The position numbers and the translations under genes are program-made. A DNA stretch of 64,000 nt from Nonomuraea guangzhouensis (GTDB lineage: Bacteria; Actinomycetota; Actinomycetes; Streptosporangiales; Streptosporangiaceae): positions 1-64,000 of the forward strand of contig NZ_JAHKRM010000006.1 in assembly GCF_019396345.1 (NCBI RefSeq). The letters are read 5' to 3'. The notes beneath the pieces were generated by a model. The model searched no databases. It was not told the DNA's origin and saw nothing but the letters and a program-made list of their open reading frames with translations. Numbering within the stretch: position 1 is the first letter of the stretch; the number at the start of each line of letters is the position of its first letter. Positions 1 through 8,248 of the stretch are shown piece after piece.

Positions 1-652
1 CGACCTGGATCAGGTAGCCTGCACGCGCCGCTTCTCCGTCAGGCAGCCGGTAGGCATCCACCCGCTCCCCGTAACGCTGCTGCCATGCGGCCGGAGCCCA
101 CGCCGCCAGCCAGCCCGGCTCACAGGCTGCCAAGGCGTTCAACGCCGACCGCATCACCTCGCCGACGAACTCCGCCCGGTTCAACGCCCGCACCGCGGCC
201 AGCACATGCGTGGAATCGGTCCGCTGACGTCCTCCCGCACGCAAGAACCCCAGGCCACTCAACCGCTCCACGAGCAGCTCGAAGACATGCTCCTCCTGGC
301 CGTGTTCGACCAGGCGGGCGCGAAAGCCGCTGAGCACCGAAAAGTCGAACCCCGGATCCTCCAACTCCAGGCCCAGCGCGTACTTCCACTCGATTCGGCC
401 GCGGACCGCGTCAGCGGCCTGCCGATCAGACAGGTTCTCCGCGTACTGCAGCACCGACACCAGCGCCAACTGTCCGGGAGACAGGCCGGGACGCCCCCGC
501 ACACCGAACATGCCCGCGAATTCCGCATCGGCGAACAGCGGACCCAGCGCGTCACGAACCCGCATCGCCATCGTCCCCTTGGGAAACGCCGCCCGCGCCA
601 CACGCGCTGTCAACTCGGGAATCTCCGGCCACGGACGCGGCTGCATCGACAT
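1..652 (-). CDS. IS1182-type transposase, N-terminal part (runs off the window)
   Basis: The reading frame begins at ATG 652 with AGGATGG just upstream on the minus strand and stays open to base 1, giving about 217 codons, so the 3' part lies outside the window. The translation has the DUF772-like N-terminal domain of IS1182/IS5-type DDE transposases: a segment reading LSPGQLALVSVLQYAENLSD, then RIEWKYALGLELEDPGFDFS and FSVLSGFRARL, followed by RTDSTHVLAAVR. The Asp of TDSTH is probably the first catalytic acid. It would cut and rejoin DNA at the IS ends. I could not define a terminal inverted repeat between 653 and 760. Whether the element is intact cannot be judged from this window. Confidence 0.85.
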   Translation of the reverse strand, partial: MSMQPRPWPEIPELTARVARAAFPKGTMAMRVRDALGPLFADAEFAGMFGVRGRPGLSPGQLALVSVLQYAENLSDRQAADAVRGRIEWKYALGLELEDPGFDFSVLSGFRARLVEHGQEEHVFELLVERLSGLGFLRAGGRQRTDSTHVLAAVRALNRAEFVGEVMRSALNALAACEPGWLAAWAPAAWQQRYGERVDAYRLPDGEAARAGYLIQV

Positions 653-1371
653 CAGTCCACCATCCTTTCACCGCTCGCAGACGAGGAACCGCGCGGCAGA
701 TCATCCTGATTCAGGACATCATCGGCTTCCCAGAAGACACGCCGAATTGGGCAACGGAGTCCTAAAGATGGGAGCACTGACCCGCATCGCGGTAGATCGA
801 TCAGCCGGTCTGACGACGTTGCCACCCGGGGCTGAGGGTGCGGAGCTGAAGGCGCGACGGAGACCCGTTTGTGGCTGCACCGTTCCGGCCTATAGCCCTG
901 ATCTTGGTTCCATGCCCTCTAGCTCCACCCCGCCTCCCGGCCCTCGCCTCCGGACCCACGACCACCCTCGGGTCACCGTGCTGCGGGTTCTTGACAGGCG
1001 GACCTTTTGCCCATGCTGATGGTGTTATGGGCGGATAGAGGTGATATTTAGCGCAATGTTCGTAAAAGCGGCGGCGATTTTTGCTTCGCAGAACAATGTG
1101 GCTTCTGGGGCTGTCGGGGCTAGGTCGCAATCGAATTACGACTTCTTAGACAGAGTGTCCAAGAGTTAGATAGCTCACATAAGGTGCCGCTTACCCGTGA
1201 GTCCATGCCGTCTGGGACCGGAGTCTGGGATAGCCCGGATCTGAGCCGTTAGGGTGCGGATTCAGGGGCGGTCGGTGATCAATGTCGGCCGAGCGGGACT
1301 GCACTTCCGGTCGTCGCGTGAGCGCCCCAGGGTGGTCAGGCGGCGCGAGGCTCTCTATGGAGGGAAGCGCC
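653..1371. other. 719-bp gene-free stretch between the IS end and a surface-protein gene
   Basis: No convincing coding frame is seen. The first ~80 bases may include the IS left end. The 1040-1200 part is less GC-rich than its surroundings and contains an imperfect palindrome at 1146-1162. The rest is presumably promoter and 5' untranslated region of the gene at 1372. I looked for an actinobacterial cyclic-di-AMP (ydaO-type) riboswitch and saw no convincing match. Confidence 0.5.
1146..1162. promoter_or_regulatory. Imperfect palindrome resembling the EphD operator
   Basis: TTAGACA-GAG-TGTCCAA has 7-base half-sites, a 3-base spacer and one mismatch between half-sites. The half-site and spacer length match the perfect palindrome at 35562-35580 upstream of the ephD-like gene. 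Binding by the same TetR regulator is only an inference. Confidence 0.35.
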
Positions 1372-3744
1372 GTGACGGTGGTTGGCAGAGCGATAGTCGC
1401 GACGGCGGTCGTGGCGGGATCCATCGTGCTCGGTGGGTCCGCTCAGGCGGCCGTGGTGATGCGGCAAGGTGCGAGCTCCGGGGAGATCACGTCTCCGTCC
1501 GACGGCCAGGTTGTCACGAGCGGATCCGTGCCGATCTCAGCGCGTACCGGTGTGATGCAGCTCAACATGGGCGTGTACGTGGAGGGGCCCTCGACCGCCA
1601 AGCAGAAGGTCGCCGGCGGAGGGGCCAACCAGACGCTTTCCGGTACGTTCGACGCCGGCAGCGCTCCCAACGGGACCTTCAACGTGGTCCTCAAGGGCGA
1701 GATCACCGGCACCACCTACGCGACGAGCACGTTCAAGCTGAGGCGGCCCGCCGCCGCGCCGGACAACGTCGCCGCGGCCCTGGAGGGCACCGAGAAGATC
1801 GTGGTGACATGGAGCAAGGGTTCGGAGCCCGATCTCCAGTCGTACGAGGTCGCGACCAGCCAGTCCGGCATCGTGGGCAGGCTGCCCGCCGACAGCGCCT
1901 GTTCCGGATCATCGTGCAAGGCAGTGCTCGCCGTACCGTCCAAGGCGGCTGGTCAGCGAGTGGGCTTCACCGTGAAGGCGTTCAGGGGCGACGGTGACGG
2001 AGGGTCGATCGGGTCGGGCAATTCCGGCGCCGCGTACGTGACCGTTCCCGGGCCCCCGACCGCCAAGCCGAAGAAGACCGCCACAAAGCAGGAAACGCCG
2101 ACCACCAAGAAGGGCGTCGACACCCTGCCGACGCTGCCCGGCAAGAAGCACACGCAGCCCACGGCCGCGCCCACGCGCAAGGCGACCACGACGAAGAACA
2201 CCAACAAACTACCCGCCATGCCCGACACCGACCCCAAGGGCAACCTGCCGATTCCGACCGCTGACACGACCGGAGACTCGGGCAAGACCGACGGGCTCAC
2301 TCCCGACGGCACCAAAGGTGACGCGGAGTCCGCTCCCGTCGACTCCAGGGTGAAGGCTCAGTCGTCGGAGTCGCCGACCGGAAGTATCGGCCAGTACGGC
2401 ATGTACGTCGCAGGTGGGCTCGTCTTGCTGCTGCTGGCCGCGCACGGAGGCGCGTGGGCGCGTCGCCGGTCTCTCGCTGGAGCTGGTGCTGGGGGTTCGG
2501 TGCCGCACTCGGCTGCTGCTTCGCCAAGTCTCGGCATTTCTGCTCAACCCAGTACGGATAGCGTCCCGCCCACCGCTTCGGCACCCCGACGGCCTGCCGT
2601 GGTGCTGGCAGTCGCCAAGATCCGACCGGTCGGTGAGCATCCTCGTACGCAGTCCCCTGAACAGTCCCGTGCGCCGGAGCGGTCCGGCGCTCAGACGCCT
2701 GAGCGTTCGCGCGCGTCAGAGCGGCGTGGTGCCGCCCAGGCTCCCGGAGCCTCGCGTACGCCGCCAGGACGCTCCGGCGCGCAGACGCCCGCACGATCCC
2801 GCATGCGGGCACTGGAATCCCACATGCAGGCACTGGAACACCCTGGCTCGGCGGCGTCCGACCTACCTGGTCCGGGGGTGTCCGACCAACCAGGTCCGGG
2901 AGCATCCGGGCCGGGAGCGCCCGCCTCGGGAGGGTCCACTCTGGAGGCTTCCGGTCTGGAGGTTTCCGATCGGTTTGGTCAGGGAGTTAATGGTGTGCCC
3001 CGTCCGAGCGGGTCCGATGGGTTCGGTTCGGGTGGGTCCGAAAAGCTCGGTGTGGTGTCGTCCGATCGCTTCAACTCGACACCGTCTGATCTGCTGGCCA
3101 CGCCGTCCGCAGCGCGGCGTTACGCAGAGAGGCCGAGCGCCGGTCGGGGTTACGGGCCGGAGACGGGACATGCTCGTGCGCAGGTACGCGCCGCCCTCCC
3201 GCTGCACCTCAGCGACGCCGATATGGGGGCTGCTGATCCGGATGATCGGGCGTCCGGCGGTCAGGACGGTCGGACGGGGGCTGAGCAGGTTTCGTGGTTG
3301 TCCGGCGAACAGGATGGCCAGGTGGGTGCTGGGCAGGTTTCATGGGTGTCCGGGGAGCGGGATGGCCGGGCGGATGCCGGTCGATACGACCTGGTTTCTG
3401 TTGATCAGGACGGCTGGAGGGGAGCAGCTCGGGCTGATCGAGAGCCTCTCGACCAGCCCAGTCGGATGCGTGTTGAGCCGGACGGTCGAACGGCCCGTCA
3501 GGAGCCCGTACGGATCGCGCTGCCCAGCTCGGCCGTGATCGAGGTGCCCGAGTCGGCCGCCGCCGTTACGCCGCCCGTTGTACGGATCGAGGAGCGTTGG
3601 GACGACTACCTGCCCCCTGCTCCCAGGGCGATGGAGGACAGTGGCTTCTGGGAGCGCCCGCAGCCCGGAGCAGGTGACTTCTGGGCGGCTGACGACGACG
3701 AGAACGCCTTCGCGGGCCACCGCCATCGCGGCGGCGATAGCTAG
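1372..3744 (+). CDS. Large surface protein: Ig/FN3-like ectodomain, one membrane span, long disordered cytoplasmic tail
   Basis: I chose GTG 1372, because GGAGGGAA lies 5 bases upstream and the frame then opens with a signal peptide (VTVVGRAIVATAVVAGSIVL...SAQA). That gives 790 residues. The N-terminal ~190 residues after the signal look like two beta-sandwich modules (a bacterial Ig-like 'SPSDGQVVTSGSVPISA' and an FN3-like 'APDNVAAALEGTEKIVVTWS'). A Thr/Lys/Pro-rich linker and a single membrane span (YGMYVAGGLVLLLLAAHG) ending in ARRR follow at about residues 343-365. The remaining ~420 residues are Pro/Gly/Ser-rich, probably cytoplasmic and disordered, with a four-fold 16-residue repeat at 629-692. 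The C-terminus is acidic and aromatic (DSGFWERPQ...GDFWAADDDEN). I do not recognise a named family. The domain assignments are by eye. Confidence 0.7.
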   Translation: MTVVGRAIVATAVVAGSIVLGGSAQAAVVMRQGASSGEITSPSDGQVVTSGSVPISARTGVMQLNMGVYVEGPSTAKQKVAGGGANQTLSGTFDAGSAPNGTFNVVLKGEITGTTYATSTFKLRRPAAAPDNVAAALEGTEKIVVTWSKGSEPDLQSYEVATSQSGIVGRLPADSACSGSSCKAVLAVPSKAAGQRVGFTVKAFRGDGDGGSIGSGNSGAAYVTVPGPPTAKPKKTATKQETPTTKKGVDTLPTLPGKKHTQPTAAPTRKATTTKNTNKLPAMPDTDPKGNLPIPTADTTGDSGKTDGLTPDGTKGDAESAPVDSRVKAQSSESPTGSIGQYGMYVAGGLVLLLLAAHGGAWARRRSLAGAGAGGSVPHSAAASPSLGISAQPSTDSVPPTASAPRRPAVVLAVAKIRPVGEHPRTQSPEQSRAPERSGAQTPERSRASERRGAAQAPGASRTPPGRSGAQTPARSRMRALESHMQALEHPGSAASDLPGPGVSDQPGPGASGPGAPASGGSTLEASGLEVSDRFGQGVNGVPRPSGSDGFGSGGSEKLGVVSSDRFNSTPSDLLATPSAARRYAERPSAGRGYGPETGHARAQVRAALPLHLSDADMGAADPDDRASGGQDGRTGAEQVSWLSGEQDGQVGAGQVSWVSGERDGRADAGRYDLVSVDQDGWRGAARADREPLDQPSRMRVEPDGRTARQEPVRIALPSSAVIEVPESAAAVTPPVVRIEERWDDYLPPAPRAMEDSGFWERPQPGAGDFWAADDDENAFAGHRHRGGDS
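3256..3447 (+). repeat. Four in-frame 48-bp repeats in the surface-protein tail
   Basis: The encoded 16-residue units are GGQDGRTGAEQVSWLS, GEQDGQVGAGQVSWVS, GERDGRADAGRYDLVS and VDQDGWRGAARADREP. The pattern is G-x-x-DG-x...A-x-x-x-x-x-x-S, degrading from first to last. Confidence 0.75.
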
Positions 3745-3748
3745 CCCC

Positions 3749-3780
3749 GACCAACCCACCAAGTTCTTCGAAGGAATCGG
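3749..3780 (+). repeat. Dispersed repeat, copy A
   Basis: This 32-base copy begins GACCAACCCACCAAG and ends GAAGGAATCGG. It lies 4 bases after the surface-protein stop codon and is in the same orientation as copies B and C at 5162 and 5211. The middle differs from them (TTCTTC instead of an ACCC-G core). Confidence 0.6.
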
Positions 3781-3987
3781 CCGGTGGGAGCACTGCCTAG
3801 GCTGGCGCTTGCCCTTCGGTGTGTTCCTCCGCGTCGAGGATTTGCCTGATGCGATCGGTCTTGCCGAGATCATCGGTATGCCGTCGGGCTTTGAGTCCCA
3901 GACCTGGGCACTGATGTGGTGGGTGAGGTCATCTGGCACAGCGAGCAAGCCGTTGTTGAGCCGAGGTCGGATGGGCTCTGTTGCGGG

Positions 3988-4425
3988 TCAAAGGGCTGCA
4001 GACCTTCGTGAATCCTGAGTCTGGTACTGGTCGGCGTACTCGGCGGTGGGAACAGTGGGTGTGATGACGTCGATGAGCACTCCGCTGGGGTCGGCCACGA
4101 TGAAGTGCCGCTGTCCGAAATCCTCGCTGCGCAGTTCGAGCACGGCCGGCAGACCTCCCCGTACGACGAGCCGTTCCCACTCCCCATCCACGTCCTCGAC
4201 CTCGAAGTTGAGCAGCAGCCCCTGAATGTGCGCGCGGTGGCCCTCAGGCAGCGTCGGATGACGGTGGTCGAGAAGGGCCAGCTCGTACGGCGGGGTCCCC
4301 GGCCGGCGCAGACTCACGTACCAGTCCGCCTCGAACGTCGCCTCGAACCCGAACCACCTGACAAAGAAGTCCCGGGACTCCCGCAGCAGGGAGGTGCAGA
4401 GAACCGGATAGAAGCTGGTCAGCAT
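3988..4425 (-). CDS. VOC-superfamily (glyoxalase/bleomycin-resistance-like) protein
   Basis: Start ATG 4425 is preceded by AAGGAG 9 bases upstream; a longer in-frame reading from 4461 would run into the operator and is rejected. The 145-residue product has the paired beta-alpha-beta-beta-beta layout of the vicinal-oxygen-chelate fold: [21 protein letters not shown] at the N-terminus, then [18 protein letters not shown], and near the end [15 protein letters not shown]. Such single-domain proteins act as metal-dependent isomerases/dioxygenases or bind drugs; the substrate cannot be told. It is divergent from a TetR gene across a 73-bp region holding two palindromes, so it is the probable target of that repressor. 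Confidence 0.8.
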   Translation of the reverse strand: MLTSFYPVLCTSLLRESRDFFVRWFGFEATFEADWYVSLRRPGTPPYELALLDHRHPTLPEGHRAHIQGLLLNFEVEDVDGEWERLVVRGGLPAVLELRSEDFGQRHFIVADPSGVLIDVITPTVPTAEYADQYQTQDSRRSAAL

Positions 4426-4443
4426 CACGGAAAGCTCCTTCGC

Positions 4444-4488
4444 ATACCGATGGTATGCCAAGCTACGCTATTGGCATACCATCGGTAC
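4444..4488. promoter_or_regulatory. Twin TetR-type operator between the VOC and TetR genes
   Basis: A perfect 17-bp inverted repeat has arms at 4445-4461 and 4471-4487 with a 9-base spacer. Each arm itself contains a short palindrome: ATACC-GAT-GGTAT at 4444-4456 and ATACC-ATC-GGTAC at 4476-4488. Two sites 32 bases apart centre to centre sit on the same face of the helix in a divergent promoter region, as expected for cooperative binding of two TetR dimers. Confidence 0.75.
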
Positions 4489-4507
4489 GTCAACAGGGGT
4501 GGCCGCG

Positions 4508-5098
4508 ATGCACAAGGGCAGCAGGATCGAGCAGCGCGAGCAGACCAGGCGGATTCTGGTACGCGAGGGCAGGCTGTTGTTCGCGAGCCGGGGCTATGGG
4601 GCGGTGGGCCTGTCGCAGATCGTCGCCGCTGCCGGGGTGACCAAGGGTGCGCTGTACCACCATTTCGAGAGCAAGGCCGACCTGTTCCGTACGGTCCTGG
4701 AGCAGGTGCAGGGGGAGGTGGCCGAGACGGTGGCCGCGACCGCCGAGGCCCAGGACGACCCGTGGGAGCAACTGGCGGCCGGGTGCCGGGCGTTCCTCGC
4801 AGCCTGCACCGATCCGGACATCCAGCAGATCATGCTCATCGATGGCCCCGCAGTCCTTGGCTGGAGCGAGTGGCGGGCGCTGGACGAGGCCGCCTCCGCC
4901 CGCCATCTGGCCGAGGCGCTCTCCGACCTCATCGAGGCGGGGATCATCGCACGACAGCCGGTCGCCCCGCTGACTCACCTGCTGTCGGGGGCGATGAATG
5001 AGGCCGCCCTGTGGCTGGCCGGCTCTGGAGATCCTGGCGATCTGGAAGACGTGTGGGCCGCCTTGTCCCGGATCCTGCAGGGGCTGCGCCTCGAGTGA
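4508..5098 (+). CDS. TetR/AcrR-family transcriptional repressor
   Basis: The protein (about 196 residues from ATG 4508; GTG 4499 is an alternative) starts with a classic TetR helix-turn-helix: RRILVREGRLLFASRGYGAV, then LSQIVAAAGVTKGALYHHF and ESKADLFRTVLEQV. The C-terminal half is a helical ligand-binding and dimerisation domain. It is divergent from the VOC gene and most likely binds the twin palindrome at 4444-4488, repressing itself and the VOC gene until an effector binds. The effector is unknown. Confidence 0.9.
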   Translation: MHKGSRIEQREQTRRILVREGRLLFASRGYGAVGLSQIVAAAGVTKGALYHHFESKADLFRTVLEQVQGEVAETVAATAEAQDDPWEQLAAGCRAFLAACTDPDIQQIMLIDGPAVLGWSEWRALDEAASARHLAEALSDLIEAGIIARQPVAPLTHLLSGAMNEAALWLAGSGDPGDLEDVWAALSRILQGLRLE

Positions 5099-5140
5099 GC
5101 GCGCGCATCGTTGTGTTCTACGAGTGGGTCTGGCAATGCG

Positions 5141-5260
5141 GTCAGCGGGTGATCTCGCCTCGACCAACCCGCCAAGAACCCTGACGGAATCGGTAAGTGC
5201 GTGGTCTCGCGACCAACCCGCCGAGGACCCCGGAGGAATCGGTTAGCGGGTGCTCTCACC
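5141..5260 (+). repeat. Tandem ~49-bp repeat (dispersed-repeat copies B and C)
   Basis: Two nearly full units and the start of a third. The conserved 33-base core begins GACCAACCCGCC and ends GGAATCGGT at 5162-5194 and 5211-5243. Each core is preceded by a GxGxGTGxTCTCxC stretch, and a third such stretch follows at 5245-5260. A 32-base relative is at 3749-3780. The 5099-5430 stretch holds no gene; it contains these repeats and the hairpin at 5362-5388. Confidence 0.75.
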
Positions 5261-5361
5261 TGGGCTTATCGAGGTTCGAGCGGTCGCGCGCTGCCTGGTG
5301 CGGTGACCACGATGGCCCCTGGGTTTGGTCCGGCCCCTGTGACAGTCCGTAGTGTCAGGGG

Positions 5362-5388
5362 TCCCTGAAGGGATACCCCCTTCGGGGG
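5362..5388 (-). terminator. Possible terminator of the helicase gene
   Basis: A CCCCC-TTC-GGGGG hairpin (5376-5388) lies next to a small TCCC-TGAA-GGGA hairpin (5362-5373), 43 bases beyond the helicase stop on the minus strand. There is no clear U tract, so this is tentative. Confidence 0.4.
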
Positions 5389-5430
5389 AGAGGGAGAGCG
5401 GACACCCGGCGAACGTTCGTCGACACCGGA

Positions 5431-8148
5431 CTAGCTTGCGGCCGGAGCGGAGCGTAGCAAGGTGTCCAAAAGGTGGATGGCGCCGCGTTTGTCCAAGGGC
5501 TCGTTGCCGTTCCCGCATTTCGGGGACTGGATGCAGGATGGGCAGCCGCGTTCGCACTCGCAGGAGGCGATGGCCTCGCGGGTGGCCGTGAGCCATTCGG
5601 TGGCACGGGCGTAGCCGCGTTCGGCGAAGCCGGCGCCACCCTCGTGCCCGTCGTACACGAACACCGTCAGCAGGCCCGTGTCCGCGTGGAGTTCCGTGGA
5701 GACGCCGCCGATGTCCCAGCGGTCGCAGGTGGCGAAGAGGGGGAGCAGGCCGATGGCGGCGTGTTCGGCGGCGTGGGCGGCGCCGCCCAGATCGAAGCCC
5801 TCCTCGGCCAGGGCGGCCACCTCTGAGGTGGGGAGCGTCCACCAGACCGCGCGGGTGCGGAGGGTACGCGGCGGCAGGTCCAGGGGCTCGTCGCCGAGCA
5901 TCTCGCCGGACTGGAGGCGGCGCTTGAGGTACGAGACCACCTGGCGGGTCACCTCCACCTCGCCGAAGTGGAGGCTGCCGGGGCCGAGGTCGTGCGAGCG
6001 CAGGGAGGCGAGGACGGAGATGTCCGTGATGTCGCGCGCGAACGTCGTGTAGTCGGGCTGTGAGCTGCCTACGAGGGCGACTCCGGCTTCCAGGTCCAGG
6101 AGCTCCACCAGGTACGTCTCGCCCTGGTGCAGGTACACGGCGCCGGTGTGCACGGTGGTGTGGGCGGACGGCTCGTCCACGCTGCCCAGGAGGCGGCCGG
6201 TCGCGGACTCCACCACCTGGATGGGCGCGCCTCCGCCGCCCCTGATGTCGGCCAGGTCGGTGGCGCGTTCGCGGCGGGTCCAGAACCAGCCTGCGGGACG
6301 CTGTCTGAGCAGGCCCTGGGTGACGAGGTCGGCGAGGACGTTCGGGGTGGTGGGGCCGAAGACGGGCAGGTCGGCGTCAGTGAGCGGGATCTCGGCGGCG
6401 GCGGCGCAGAGATGGGGGCCCAGGACGTACGGGTTGTCCGGGTCGAGCACGATCGCCTCTACGGGCTGGCCGAAAAGGGCTTGGGGGTGGTGTACGAGGT
6501 AGGTGTCGAGGGGGTCGTCCCTGGCGATGAGTACGGCGAGTGCTTCCTGGCCGTCGCGGCCCGCTCGGCCCGCCTGTTGCCAGAGGGAGGCGCGGGTGCC
6601 CGGCCAGCCGGCGATGAGGACGGCGTCCAGGCCGGAGACGTCTACGCCGAGTTCGAGGGCGTTCGTGGTGGCCAGGCCCATGATGGAGCCTGAGCGGAGA
6701 GCCTTTTCGAGCAGCCTGCGGTCTTCGGCGAGGTACCCGGCCCGGTAGGCGGCGATCCGGTCCGGGAGGTCAGCCCAGTCGGCGGAGTCGGGCAACGCCC
6801 ACGACAGCGCGCCCTGGTCCGGGGACTGGGAGGGGGCGTCGCGGTGGGTGGGTGCCGAGGGCGCGTCGTGGTCTGGCGAGGCAGTTCCCTGGTCAGAGGG
6901 CTGCGAGGGGGTGTCGCGATCGGCGGGTGACAACGGAGTGTCGTGGTAGGAGGGGGCTGTGGGTGCGTCGTGGTCTGAGGGCTGGGAGGGGGCGTCGCGG
7001 TGGGAGAGCGCTGAGGGGGAGGGTGAGGCTGCTCTCTGGTCGGGGGCCGCTGTGGGGAGGTCCTGGCCTGTGGGAAGTTGAGGTGTGCCGAAAGCACCGG
7101 CCGTAGGGGCGGGGCTGCCGGTCGTACCCGTGCTTGAGCCCCCCGTGAGCGCCCCCGGCGTACCGCCCAGGGAGAAAGCGACGTCGGCGAGTTTGGCGCG
7201 GGCGGTGAGGGCGACCGTTTCGGCGCCGCGCCGGGAGCGGACGAAGGCGAGTGTGCGGACGTTCGCCAGGACGAGGTCCGTCAGGAGATCCGCGGCCTCG
7301 GCCGTGGCGGTGCGGCGCACCGGAGCGCCTCTCTCGCCCCGTAGCTCGGTCAGGGGCGGCTCCCAGAGCGCGATGGTCGTCGCACCCTTCGGAGACCCGT
7401 CCGACGTCACCTCGGCCATCTCAAGCCCCGTCAGCCGCATCGCGAACGCCCCCGGCTCGCTGGCCGTCGCTGAGGCCAGCAGGAAAACGGGCTGAGAGCC
7501 GTATCGGGCGCAGATCCGGCGCAGGCGGCGCAGGATCTGCGCCACGTGCGAGCCGAACACCCCGCGGTACCCGTGGCACTCGTCCACCACGACCATGCGC
7601 AACCGCCGGAAGAACGACGACCACTGGGCATGCTGCGGCAGGAGGCTCCGATGCAGCATGTCGGGATTTGTCAGTACGTAGTTGGCGTGCTGCCGGATCC
7701 AGGTGCGTTCCTCGAACGGCGTGTCGCCGTCGAAGCAGGCCGCGCGGAGTTGCGTGATGCGGAGTTCGCGGAGGCTGCGGAGTTGGTCGGCGGCCAGGGC
7801 CTTGGTGGGCGTGAGGTAGAGGACGGTGCCGCCGTCGAGGCAGGAGGCGACGGCCGGAGTGAGGTACGCCAGCGACTTCCCGGACGCCGTTCCGGTAGAA
7901 ATGATCACGTTTCGGCCACGATGGGCTAGGTCGGCGGCTTCGTACTGGTGTGGCCACAATCCCGAGATGCCGCGGTTCGCCAAGCGCGTAACCAAGAGTT
8001 CCGGCGCCCAATTCGGCCATCCCGCTTGACCAGCCTGACGTGCTGGAACATGCTCCACATGGGTGACGCGCTCATGACGTGCGGGAACTCCGAGCAGGTG
8101 CCGGAGGAGTGGACCTGGCCGGTGTGGGGAGGAAGCGGAGGAAGTCAC
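5431..8148 (-). CDS. DEAD/DEAH-box superfamily 2 helicase with C-terminal zinc-binding domain (MrfA/YprA type)
   Basis: I chose GTG 8148 (905 residues); the frame extends to TTG 8208 but no ribosome site precedes that. Walker A is STGTASGKS (about 84-92), the Walker B box is VVVDECH (DECH at 189-192), and motif VI is QQAGRAGRDGQ. The C-terminus has the DUF1998-like region ending in a four-cysteine cluster, CECERGCPSCIQSPKCGN. This is the family of B. subtilis MrfA and mycobacterial Rv3649, 3'-5' DNA helicases linked to mitomycin-type damage repair. Position next to bldG matches Streptomyces. A low-complexity insert of about 120 residues (roughly 328-451), rich in D-A-P-S-x-P repeats, interrupts the second RecA domain. 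Confidence 0.88.
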   Translation of the reverse strand: MTSSASSPHRPGPLLRHLLGVPARHERVTHVEHVPARQAGQAGWPNWAPELLVTRLANRGISGLWPHQYEAADLAHRGRNVIISTGTASGKSLAYLTPAVASCLDGGTVLYLTPTKALAADQLRSLRELRITQLRAACFDGDTPFEERTWIRQHANYVLTNPDMLHRSLLPQHAQWSSFFRRLRMVVVDECHGYRGVFGSHVAQILRRLRRICARYGSQPVFLLASATASEPGAFAMRLTGLEMAEVTSDGSPKGATTIALWEPPLTELRGERGAPVRRTATAEAADLLTDLVLANVRTLAFVRSRRGAETVALTARAKLADVAFSLGGTPGALTGGSSTGTTGSPAPTAGAFGTPQLPTGQDLPTAAPDQRAASPSPSALSHRDAPSQPSDHDAPTAPSYHDTPLSPADRDTPSQPSDQGTASPDHDAPSAPTHRDAPSQSPDQGALSWALPDSADWADLPDRIAAYRAGYLAEDRRLLEKALRSGSIMGLATTNALELGVDVSGLDAVLIAGWPGTRASLWQQAGRAGRDGQEALAVLIARDDPLDTYLVHHPQALFGQPVEAIVLDPDNPYVLGPHLCAAAAEIPLTDADLPVFGPTTPNVLADLVTQGLLRQRPAGWFWTRRERATDLADIRGGGGAPIQVVESATGRLLGSVDEPSAHTTVHTGAVYLHQGETYLVELLDLEAGVALVGSSQPDYTTFARDITDISVLASLRSHDLGPGSLHFGEVEVTRQVVSYLKRRLQSGEMLGDEPLDLPPRTLRTRAVWWTLPTSEVAALAEEGFDLGGAAHAAEHAAIGLLPLFATCDRWDIGGVSTELHADTGLLTVFVYDGHEGGAGFAERGYARATEWLTATREAIASCECERGCPSCIQSPKCGNGNEPLDKRGAIHLLDTLLRSAPAAS
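6795..7165 (-). repeat. Repeat-rich insert inside the helicase gene
   Basis: The encoded stretch contains about seven degenerate ~9-residue units of the type HRDAPSQPSD / HDAPTAPSY / RDTPSQPSD, preceded by a Gly/Thr/Pro-rich segment. It lies between the 'TLAFVRSRRGAETVAL' strand and 'DRIAAYRAGYLAEDRR', that is, between motifs IV and V. The boundaries are approximate. Confidence 0.65.
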
Positions 8149-8248
8149 TGTTTCCAGTCTGCATCCGTGGGCAAAGTCGCCGGGAATCGTGATTTCGTAT
8201 AGACACAAGCCAGACGCGTGGTTGAATGCCGCGCGTCAGGGTCAGACG

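Noticed and set aside
653..1371. Cyclic-di-AMP riboswitch before a secreted-protein gene
   Set aside because: The conserved core sequences of the ydaO class could not be found by eye.
3781..3987. Possible protein remnant on the minus strand between the surface protein and the VOC gene
   Set aside because: Short frames there change phase and match no family I know; treated as intergenic.
3960..4000. GGGCTCTGTTGCGGGTCAAAG-like stretch suggesting an IS end
   Set aside because: It vaguely recalls an IS6-type terminus, but there is no partner repeat, no transposase and no target duplication.
5141..5260. Possible CRISPR array
   Set aside because: Only two to three units, and the 'spacers' are repeats of each other.
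8149..8208. N-terminal extension of the helicase to TTG 8208
   Set aside because: No ribosome site before the TTG, and the extra 20 residues fall in the divergent promoter region.
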